The translations under genes and the position numbers were made by a program. The notes under the pieces are model-generated. The model was not told where the DNA came from. It saw only the letters and a program-made list of their open reading frames with translations, and made no database searches. Positions 49,057-57,995 of a stretch of 64,000 bases of DNA are shown here, one piece after another; positions within the stretch are counted from its first letter, which is position 1, and the number at the start of each line of letters is the position of its first letter. Origin of the DNA: Hirundichthys speculiger (Eukaryota > Chordata > Actinopteri > Beloniformes > Exocoetidae); NCBI GenBank assembly GCA_018398805.1, contig JAGFBZ010002332.1:251001-315000 (forward strand), in the 5' to 3' direction.

Positions 49057-51000
49057 GACAGTCCTGATTATTTCCCTTTTAAATGGTGCCACATTTGTAA
49101 GGAACCTGCATTTGTGGGAAGAGCAGCAGAGCCGAGTCTGAGGGGTGCACCAATGAAAGATTTGCCAAATCTTCTTTGGCGATGCCAAACAGCTTCTTTT
49201 CGCTGTTGCAATCATTGGTTGTTTTGGGCCTCTGGTACCCCACCAGTGAGCATGGATCCTGCTACAGTCAGTCGAGTGTCTGCTCCAAGAATCAACATGT
49301 GATGCTTGGCTTGGATAGGGCCTGTGTGATGGGGTGACTTCAAGCTGGTGTTCCACAAAACCAAGTTGTAGCATGATTTGGACTGAGCCTTCGTACAATC
49401 TGGAAACTGACGGCCAAGTTCCATGTCACGGGGGATGTCAGGGACTGGCCACAAAGTGGGCACGCCAAGACGACCGTTTTCTCATCCTGTCAGCACTTAG
49501 GAACCGTGGGCAGTCTTCTACAAATTTGCAGTCAAGGTTTGCAAGGTTTACTCCGGACCAAGCGGAAGCTAACGGATGGATGGACGAACAGGACCAACAG
49601 AGTGCACACAGCCAATCTCTGGTCTCATAGAGGCTCCCAGGAGTCCAGATTCTGCCTGGAGAAGTGTGACGTAGAGGTCTTCACGGGTCCACTTTCATGG
49701 ACCCGAACCCAAATGGACCCGTGAAAATTCGACTAGAAACCGACCCGACCCGAGTTATTATCATAAGTTTGGGAGTCCGAACCCGTATGGACCCGCAATA
49801 TTTGGACCCGGAACTGGCCCGACCCGAGTCTTTAGTTTCCGACCACGAACCGAACCGAGTTACCCGAATAGAACCGAGACAATACAGCCCATAGTTGCTC
49901 ATCTTAAAAGTTGTCTAGCGTTGAATAAAACTTGATTTTCTTACCTAAAGTTGTCTTCTTCTACTCAGTTCAGTTGCTACATAGGCTATGTGATGTAAAC
50001 AACAATAAATCCACGTCGTTATTTTCTTTGTGGATACATATGCGATTGATAGCAATTGCTAACGCTAATAGCCTACACCGGTCAGGACGTGTTGTGAACA
50101 TATTCTCTCATCCAACGTTGTCATGTTGGCGATCAGTTGTGCTTTACAGCTGCAGGGCAAACCGGTAATAACACGCTACGGCAACACAATTGTTTCATGA
50201 AAAATACGCCACATTAAATAATAATCATTTAACTGCCCGAGTCCTGACATTGGCTGCCACTGCCAATATCTTTACCTCTCTTGAGTAAATGTGGACCCAG
50301 CCTGTCAGAGAGCACCGACCGGACCCGAGACTAACTGTACCGATTCCGACCCGAACCTGGAGTCACGTCTTTTGAATCAACCCGAGACCCGATTCGGGTC
50401 GGGTCGGAACCTCAGGTTTTCGGGTTGTCAGGTTGTTCCGAAGACCTCTAGTGTGGCGAAGACATCATTGCTGCACTGATGGAGTAACATCTTTTGGTGG
50501 AGGCTGTGTGATGGCGTTCCCCTCAAAGGAAATATGAGGATCGTCATCACCTGAGTCACTCAATGCAGAGAGATGAAACTCTGCACCCGGTAACAATCTC
50601 AGAACTGTGGTTTAACAGACAGTCCTGACCACTGAACACTTGTGGGACCAGCTTGGGCATGCCGTTTGTGCCAGAGTGACCAACGTAACCACATTTGCTC
50701 ACTTGCAACAAATGCTGGCTGAAAAATGGGATGCCATCCCACAGCAGTGTGTCACCATGCTAGTGACCAGCGTGTGGAGGAGGCACCAGGCTGTCGTGGT
50801 TGTGTGTGGTTCTCCCACACGTTACCCAGGCTCCCATTTGTTAAATGCATACATTTAAATAGTTGAATTGCCAGTATTACTTGTTTCTTCAGGATGAAGT
50901 CATCCAAAGCACCAAACGAGAGTCAACAGCAAAAGAAGCTGTTTGGCATTGACAGAGAAGATTTGGTAAATCTGTCATGGGCGCAACCCCCAACCTCTAA
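49057..51000 (+). pseudogene. Second Tc1/mariner-like transposon with long inverted repeats, split by a hAT MITE
   Basis: Long inverted repeats flank the element. GATTTGCCAAATCTTC and GATGCCAAACAGCTTCTTTT at 49160-49200 are reverse-complemented at 50931-50985. The plus strand between them codes for transposase pieces: QDDRFLILSALRNRGQSSTN and LQSRF (about 49460-49545), then RFCLEKCD (about 49655-49670). After the insert come FGGGCVMA (about 50495-50515), LWDQLGHAV-type C-terminal MWDQLGHAVCARVTNVTTF, DAIPQQCVTMLVTSV and RRHQAVVVVCGSPTRYP (50640-50826). Stops and a missing central DDE part show it is dead. It is a different Tc1 family from the one at 46308-48271. Confidence 0.82.
49672..50450. 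mobile_element. hAT MITE copy 2 (TAGAGGTCTTC family)
   Basis: Same inverted ends TAGAGGTCTTC / GAAGACCTCTA as copy 1. Flanking octamers GTGTGACG (49664-49671) and GTGTGGCG (50451-50458) differ at one base. The interior is clearly homologous and collinear with copy 1, plus an extra ~45 bp near 50170-50220. Both copies keep a 65-codon open frame beside the left end, but this frame is made of the GACCCG repeats and is probably not translated. Confidence 0.93.
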
Positions 51001-51384
51001 AAAAAGCATTGTTCCAAGAAATAAATGATCCACCAAACACAAATTTCCTGAACTTTTGTGCTTCATTTATAATACAGTGATTAGCTTAAATGTTTCTGTA
51101 AATTTAAAAAGGTATGAGTTGTTTTATATAGTAAAAGTTTGGCCTTTCTTCTGAGCTTTTAGCCTTCCCATCTCCATGATTCTCCAAGCTGAGGGTGCTG
51201 ACTCTACTGAGAGTTATACGCCAACTCCTCATAAATACTTCACACAACCCCATTTCAGGAAAAAAAAAAGAGAAAAAAAACCCCACACTCTACGTATATC
51301 TAAAACCTTTTTCAATTGAATGGTATAAACATTCAGAGGAAATGGAATGATCAGGAGGGAAAGTAGAATGCTGAACCTATCCAC

Positions 51385-51423
<39 letters not shown>

Positions 51424-52471
51424 AAGAAATGCTGCACCTCTAATGTAGAATCTATGATAGAAGTGGAGAAGCCATTTAAAGTTCATTTAACATCAGTGAG
51501 CACCACTCGTCGCTGCTGCAAAGTACCCGCTCCGGGTAATCAATCACCTGTGATGTAAACTAATCACACCCCACCGTTATTCTCCAGTCAACACACTAAC
51601 TTTCGGGAAAACATTTGATTTATTACAACGCAGTTTGCCCTCAGAAACAGGTAATTGCCTGTTTTGGTTCCCTGCATACACTGACACAAGAGTGGTGGCC
51701 CAGTAATGGCCATTAGCTCCTGTCTGGCTGTGGCTTTGTCACCCAGTCGTGTCATTTGCTTCAGGCGGGACTGCATGTGCTAATTGGTTTAACAAGTTTA
51801 AATGTCAATTTTAAATTGTAGTTGACGAAAATAACAATCTTCCAGCACTTCACTGCAATTTATTTCCACTTTTCTTGCGGAGATTATTACACTTTTATCT
51901 TTTCTAGAAAAAGTTTAATTTACTTTTAATTTTTTTCCCCCCAGGAGAGGTTAACTCTTTACTTAGAATTAGCTATGATTAAAGATTTTCCTTTTTATTT
52001 CTCAATTATCTGAACAGCTTTGTGTCTGCAGTGTCACTGGAGATGAATGTAAAGTATTGACAGCATCAGTTTCATTTGATTCTGCATTAAGGGGAAGACG
52101 ACAATTGAATTTTATTTTATTTTTTTTGCAATAATCGTCTTACAAGTAGCGCATCAATCATTTTCCTCTGCCCCCTTCTGCTTTCTCTTTAAAGATTATC
52201 AGTGTTGCCGGTGAAAAATAGTGATGCCTTTGACTTTGTGCAAATAAACAAGATTTCAAATTCCAAAGCTGGCCTCTGAGGAGGCAAAGATGACGATGAG
52301 TATCAAGGAGACAAAAAAAAAGAAAAAAAGTACAAATTGGTGGGAGTTGTGTGGTATTGATTCACCATCAAAGTGCAGGCTGACCCAGACAGCCCATAGA
52401 GTGCTTTTTTGCCACCAAAAATGAGTCATTTTGATTGCTTCTGCTGACATAAAGCTGCATTTTATTTTTTT
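51001..52471. other. Stretch without recognised gene; 33-nt A run
   Basis: A 33-base A homopolymer at 51389-51421 and other T/A runs. From about 51480 to 51800 the composition is more even and repeat-free (possible conserved noncoding sequence, unproven). No supported exon. Confidence 0.38.
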
Positions 52472-52796
52472 TTAAAGGTCTCTTTCCACAACAAACTGTT
52501 TAATACTTTTTTTTTTTTTTTTATGTAATTACCATAGCTCGGTTCAAGTTGCACTTCCATGATCAACTTTCAAAATGCTCTTCTACCCCTGTAGTCTGCA
52601 TTAGCCTGTGATAGAAAACAGCCGGAAACACGAGCGGATCGGAAAAGCCGTACCAGCCTACGTCACACTGAACATTAGCCATGCGGTGGCTCGTAACCCC
52701 GCCCCCCCGAAAAAACATTGCGGTCTGCAGGCTGTAGGTCGCTAACGAGCGACCAAAGAGGAGCTAACAATTGAAAAACGTAGCAGAGAAAGTTCG

Positions 52797-53040
52797 TGGC
52801 CATGCTATTGCAACAGTAACAAATCTACATTGCATGTCTTGCCAAAGAAAGAAGATCTATGGAAAAAAATGGTTGGAATTTATCTTTGGAACAACGCCAG
52901 CAAAGTATAACGCAACTTTACATGTGTGTTATAATCACTTTAACCAAAGTGACTATTCAGATTACAGTGCCGACAGTAACGGATAAGTTGTGCTTAAAAC
53001 CTGGATCTGTGCCATCACAACAATCGACCACCAGCTCATG
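52797..53040 (+). pseudogene. THAP zinc finger exon of the Kolobok-like element
   Basis: The frame from 52797 reads WPCYCNSNKSTLHVLPKKED then LWKK. After a one-base shift in the A-run near 52861-52869 it continues KKWLEFIFGTTPAKYNATLH, VCYNHFNQSDYS. This supplies the THAP signature: Cys-x-Cys at the start, LP, a central W, and C-x2-H (CYNH). A second shift leads to LCLKPGSVPSQQS, equivalent to the KLKPGSVPS that ends THAP domains. A splice-donor-like GTAAGT at 53045 would end the exon. THAP domains bind DNA; here it would have recognised transposon ends. Two frameshifts and a TAA make it inactive. Confidence 0.8.
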
Positions 53041-53267
53041 GGCAGTAAGTAAAATACAAATTTTTTTCCAAATACGGTTGTTGTTTCAAAAGCCTGTTAT
53101 TATACTCGTTAATAGGTTATAGCATGACGACACTGGGACAAGCTATAGGTTTGGTAACGTTGTCCAGAACCACTCTACGCTAACTTCTACCCAGAGAGTT
53201 AGCATGCTAAATCTATAATCTTCAACCTAAAATTTGATAACTTGGTGTTTACAGAGCTTTTTGGCCA

Positions 53268-53270
<3 letters not shown>

Positions 53271-53311
<41 letters not shown>

Positions 53312-53314
53312 TAT
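53271..53314. repeat. (AT)n microsatellite
   Basis: About 20 TA units with one interruption, inside the Kolobok-like element. Confidence 0.95.
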
Positions 53315-53735
53315 GGCTGTATCTCTGAAGACATTTTTCACGTGTTTTGCTATTTATTGCCGTTTATCTCCATTTAAGTTGACGAAAACCAACTGAAGGA
53401 GAACCCAGTAGAGGGAGCATCACAGTGCTGTTAGCCAATCAGAGACGAGAAGTTTGCATATCATTAATATCAATAAGAATTCTCTCGTACTATTCCCGCC
53501 CTCATTTTTAACCAAACTAAACCAGCTTGAAACAAGACAATTGTAGCATATTTTTCATTGAAACCAACTCTCGAGGCATTATTTCAGACTAGAGACAACC
53601 ACAAAATTAATGAAAATACAATGGAAGGAGACCTTTTAAGAAAACAAAAGCAGAAAAGAAAGTTACTCGATTTTTTTCATTCCTTTACTTTGTATCTGAA
53701 CTTATCAATTTGACAATAAATCTCCCATCATTGGA

Positions 53736-53875
53736 AAGCCTGATTATTTCCTCTTTAAAATATGCCACATTTGTGAGGAACATGCACTTGCATGATGAAC
53801 AGAAGAGCTGAGTATGCGAGTTGCACCCATGAAAGATTTGCCAAATCTTCTCTGCCAATTTTAAACTGCTTTTTT
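53736..53875 (+). repeat. Partial terminal copy of the Tc1/mariner-like element at 49057-51000
   Basis: CCTGATTATTTCCTCTTTAA, ATGCCACATTTGTGAGGAAC, CATGAAAGATTTGCCAAATC and TTCTCTGCCAATTTTAAACT correspond in order to 49064-49200. Only one terminal region is present, with no transposase; it is a solo end or a truncated copy. Confidence 0.75.
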
Positions 53876-54094
53876 CTTCTTTCTTTATTTTTTTTTTTAA
53901 TGCTGCTACTGACTTTTGTTTTGAGTGTCAGTAAGGCCTTACTGAAGAAAATTCACAACAATGCTTTCAACAAAGTTCATAGTTGAACATGTTAATCCCT
54001 ATAAAATCAATACTGGATACACATGGTTACTCTGGCTACATGATATCTAAAGGCATAGAAACGTGTAGAGGGAGATGGAAAAATAAATACGAGA

Positions 54095-54257
54095 TTGTCG
54101 AGGGGCAACCACCAAGGTCACAAGCCAGTTAGCTTGGAGAAATGAGGGAGGGTTGTGTGAGGAAGGGCATCTGACATGAAGCCTATGGCAAATCAATATG
54201 CAGAATACGATGGTCCACTGTGGTGACCTCTAAAGGAAAAAGCCAAAAGAAGAAAGG
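54095..54257 (+). repeat. 3' tail of a non-LTR retrotransposon
   Basis: GAGGGTTGTGTGAGGAAGGG, CATCTGACATGAAGCCTATG, GCAAATCAATATGCAGAATA, GTCCACTGTGGTGACCTCTA and AGCCAAAAGAAGAAAG follow the order of a well-known fish LINE 3' tail (cf. GATCCGCTGTGGCGACCCCT...GCCGAAAGAAGAAG). No coding part remains. Confidence 0.7.
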
Positions 54258-54351
54258 GCTGTAGTAAATATATGAATACCTCCTTCGTTGAATCATGTAC
54301 AATAAATTATAGAGTGGACACCAAAGAACAGGCTCCTTTCCAGTACAACAC

Positions 54352-54556
54352 CCATTCCCAAACTTCAGAATACCAAGGCCCAATTTGAATAAATATTTAA
54401 CAGTAATTAAAAAAAAAAAAAAAAAAAAAAAAATCGAAGGTTTTAAAACATGTACATGTTATTTTTAATAACCTCTTACGGCCCACCTGCAGTACCACGA
54501 CGGGCCACCAGGGGGCTGCAGCCCACATACCTGTGGCGGCCCCATGGGAATCACGG
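54352..54556. mobile_element. hAT MITE, inverted relative of the copy at 17379-17762
   Basis: Ends CCATTCCCAAACTT (left) and GGGAATCACGG (right), the same termini as the copy at 17.4 kb in opposite orientation. It shares ATACCAAGGCCCAATTTGAA and the GGGCCACCAGGGGGCTGCAG block. Flanking octamers TACAACAC (54344-54351) and TACTACAC (54557-54564) match at 7 of 8. A 25-base A run at 54409-54433 interrupts it. Confidence 0.78.
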
Positions 54557-54930
54557 TACTACACGATTTTGGGCTGGCACAGATGAAGAATCAACATCAT
54601 GAACAAATGGTGTGCATCTTTTTGGTCAAAATCAGCTCTCCTATGTCCCACGATGCAAATGGTTTGACAACAGCTACCACACTGGTCTTTTGAACAAAGA
54701 CTACCTGATATACATTTCTGACAGTGTCGGAAATCCTGCGACTCCATCTACTTAAATTTGATTTGATTAGATGTACTTTATTCATTCTCTAAAGGGGAAA
54801 TAAAAAAAAAAACTGACTAGACAATTAGAACACAAATTGAAATTACATATTGATCATTGCGACCTGGCGCCAGTCCATAGAAAAATAAGAATCCATAGCT
54901 GGCCTCTTCTCCCCAACTGTGACTGGGAAC

Positions 54931-55189
54931 TAGAGATGCGCGGAGCGGATAATCCGCATATCGGGCGGATGACTCGTCAAAAAATAATACTTTAATTAAA
55001 TTCGGGCGGGTTGCGGTTTGAAGCACTCAAATAATAATAATAAGAAAAAAATTTTACTTTATTAAAAGGATGGCGGGTCGGTTCGGTTTTGAAAATTGGT
55101 GAAAAAACGTCCCTGCAAATGGATAGCGGGCGGATAGAGATTTTAAGAAGCGGTTGCGGGTTAAAATATACGTCATCCGCGCATCTCTA
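54931..55189. mobile_element. hAT MITE with perfect 8-bp duplication
   Basis: Inverted ends TAGAGATGCGCGGAGCGGAT and (reverse complement of right) TAGAGATGCGCGGATGACGT. The octamer CTGGGAAC flanks both sides exactly (54923-54930 and 55190-55197). GCGGGCGGAT-type subterminal motifs occur repeatedly. 259 bp, no coding capacity. Confidence 0.95.
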
Positions 55190-55197
55190 CTGGGAAC

Positions 55198-55907
55198 ACA
55201 CTCTTTTCCTTCACCACTTCTTTTTTTAAAGCATTTTTGATGGGGTAAACACTACAACATAGCGTTTTATTTTCACGTATTTGTTTACTGTCAGCACACA
55301 CTGATGATGCAATTCTACATCCGGCCACATCTTAGACTACCTGTTGGTTCGCAAAATTCTTACCCTTATACCTTAATATCTTCTAAACTGGTGAGATAAT
55401 TAAAAATTCAGTATTTCAATAGTTTAGATCTGTAATACAGTTTAACATTAGGGTCTACTGACTCACATTCAGAGCCCCCAGTGGTCATCAAAGGGAACTG
55501 CAGTTTCTGGTTTTGGTTTTTTTACATCATTTTTTTTAACCCCAGAAGTTGCAGATTATCCATTCAACCATCATTTATTTAAAAAAAAGGACAAAATTGG
55601 GGTTAATAGATTCACGTTTTTAAGGATGTCCTGTGTCTCTGTATTCCTATATTTAATAAAGTATCTCATGTTGTACCAGAGTGGCTATATTCAGTGCATT
55701 ACAAATAACTTTCCAGTGAGCTGAATGTATTTAAAGTTATCATAATTGAATCATAATTTGATTTTATGCACCATAATTTAATCTTGCATTAAACAGAAAC
55801 ACACAGCACACAATGAAAGGATATGTTTGAATATACTTGAACGGTTTAATTGGAAGAACTCAAGATCTACAAACTGCTAAATTGAGACTTTCTGCAGAGC
55901 TGGTGTG

Positions 55908-55943
<36 letters not shown>

Positions 55944-57031
55944 GGTGATTTTGTCAGCAATACCTTAATTGAATGAGCCGGTCATTGAGTTGGATGCTAT
56001 TTCAAAGATTCGCTGCTGTTGTTTTTTTCTGTTTTGTTGTTTATGTTGTTGTGCGTGTGCCGCGTTGGCGAATTGGTTCATCATACGCCCGACAGCAGCC
56101 ATCCCCTGCTCTCACGCGTTGTGAATCAGGATGACTGAGGGCTGCAACAGTAAGAGGAAAAGAAGAAACTCTCCCGAAGGAAGAGCGCCGCGCGTACACG
56201 TGCACGCGAACACCACTGCGAATCTGTACATGCACTCCGCCTGCTTCATCTCCCGTCGTCTTATCCCTGTTGTTCTTTCCCCAGGGAGCCTCTTTGGGTT
56301 TCCATGCCCCCCCCCCATTTTTATTTTATTTTATTTTTTTATGTAGGACACTGCTGCCTGGTTGATGCTTAAATTGGGGGGGTGGGGGAGTCCTTTTAAG
56401 AGGCTGCTTCTCCTGTTTTTGAATAGTAGGGATATGATTCAAAGCCTTGACAATCAGGCGCCGAGGAGAAGAACAACAACTATTTTGGGTACAACAGCAG
56501 CTCACCAAACGGCAGTTGGAAGATGGTAACGAGTCTGTTCTTATTGTACGACAGAAGAAAAGAAAGACTGGGCAGAGAGAAAGTGGGGCTTGGGCTGTCA
56601 TACCGGCTGGGTCAGTTACAGTGCATCACAATGAAGACTCGGGAGGAGCCTCTAAACTGCTGACAGAGTAAATAACTTTCCCGCGACTTCACTGTTGAAT
56701 GGTCATTTGGTACCGCGTCCAGTATTTTAAGTGGCTCATTTTTTCTGTGCTCTCAGCTTTACTATATACAAGTTAGACACTTATCTTTTGTTCTCTTCTG
56801 TTCCTGGCTTCTTATTCTTATGTGTGCTGGCTATTCTGTTATTTCTGGGTCAAGTCAGAGCATGAAAGCAACTCCGTTTGCCGTTTGTTACCCCCGCAGT
56901 TTTGACATGATGGGCAGTAGACATCACTGTGTACTGTTTTTTTTATTTTTTATTTTTTTGCCAGCATATCTCTTCCGTCGTTTCTTGTATTTTTTTTTCT
57001 TTTCTTTTTTTTTTTTTTTTTTTACAAGACT
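55198..57031. other. Stretch without recognised gene; CpG-rich patch and poly-T
   Basis: A 32-base T run (55909-55940) precedes a CpG-rich patch at about 56041-56230. There an ATG at 56131 opens MTEGCNSKRKRRNSPEGRAP with a donor-like GTAAGA at 56150. It could be a short first exon, but no homologue is recognised and the downstream part of the frame is low-complexity. C/G-runs at 56307-56316 and 56375-56388; T-run at 57007-57023. Confidence 0.3.
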
Positions 57032-57033
57032 TA

Positions 57034-57681
57034 CCGTATTTTCTGAACTATAAGCCGCTACTTTTGTCCCAGGCTTTAAACCATGAGGCTGATACAGAGA
57101 TGCAGCTTTTCTATAAATTTTTCTTCAGCCCTCAGGGGGCGCTCTAGCAGGAAGTGCAAAAACCAATAAACAAACCAAGTAATTAAAGGCTGTTTTTGTT
57201 AAGTAGCCTATGTTGGCTATGCTACACTACATTCATTTTGTGAGCATCAATACCTGTTATTATTGGACAACCTAATTAATCCAGGTGTGTCTGACCATTG
57301 TAGCTACTCAGACTCACCTGGATTTATCAGTTTGTCCAGTACGTTTGTTGGTTCCCCAGTGGATTTCAGGGTTCTGAGCGGACCTGCCGCAGAGGTAAGG
57401 TTTTAATCCCGGACACAGCGTGGAGCCAGCAGGTCCGCGATCTGGCTCCAAAGCGGATCCGGCACTGAGTGCAAGTGGACTCCGATACGGGTCCATTTCG
57501 CGGGTCTGTTCCAGGATGTCTTTTGCTGTGTGGGGGGGTTTCAGTACACAGGAGGAGGAAAAATCAGTTCAGGTATATGAATAAACACTTATGGTACAAA
57601 ATCTTTCTCAGCCTGGATACCGGCGGCTAATAGTCCGGTGCGGCTTATATTCAGGTGCGGCTTATAGTCCAGAAAATATGG
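57034..57681. mobile_element. TA-flanked MITE (CCGTATTTTC...ACTATAAGCCGC family)
   Basis: The left end CCGTATTTTCTGAACTATAA + GCCGC is inverted at the right end as GCGGCTTATAGTCCAGAAAATATGG, with TA on both sides (57032-57033 and 57682-57683). The right end repeats the GTGCGGCTTATA motif twice. No transposase. The superfamily is not certain: a TA target suggests Tc1/mariner, though other readings of the target are possible. Confidence 0.75.
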
Positions 57682-57867
57682 TAACTTATTTTCATCAGTG
57701 ATTCAAGCAAATGGGATTATAAGTTTGTAGTGGAACAACTATTCCACCTTTGCCATTTACACCTGTCAACTACAGAAGTAGCCAAGGTTGGGAATCTTGT
57801 GATTTTACTTTGTTGCAACATTTTGAAATAAGCAGACTGGAGTTACGTGACGTACCGGTCAGATCCA

Positions 57868-57990
57868 GAAGGACATTCAGTGCTAGGCTTGACTCTACCA
57901 AGATGCACCACAGAGGAAATCTTTCCTGCCTGTGGCCATCAAACTGTACACCTCCTCACTTATACTGTCACATATGGAGTTGTATGCTCC
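57868..57990 (+). repeat. Possible C-terminal fragment of a LINE ORF
   Basis: One frame reads APQRKSFLPVAIKLYTSSL, similar to the (R/K)SFxPxAIxLxNS ending of fish LINE reverse transcriptase ORFs. It is short and unsupported by neighbouring motifs. Confidence 0.35.
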
Positions 57991-57995
57991 CTGGT

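Larger units (their letters stand above)
52476..53635 (+). mobile_element. Kolobok-like non-autonomous DNA transposon with TTAA target duplication
   Basis: The left end, after TTAA (52472-52475), is AGGTCTCTTTCCACAACA. The reverse-complemented right end, after TTAA (53636-53639), is AAGGTCTCCTTCCATTGT. TTAA duplications are used by Kolobok and piggyBac elements. The presence of a THAP finger inside (52797-53040) points to Kolobok, whose transposases carry THAP domains, rather than piggyBac. No catalytic domain remains in 1160 bp, and an (AT)n microsatellite lies within. The call combines termini, target and domain; the terminal repeats are short. Confidence 0.68.

Noticed and set aside
47024..50458. 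The two hAT MITE copies considered as a single segmental duplication
   Set aside because: The flanking sequences belong to two different Tc1-like families and only the octamer is shared, so two independent insertions fit better.
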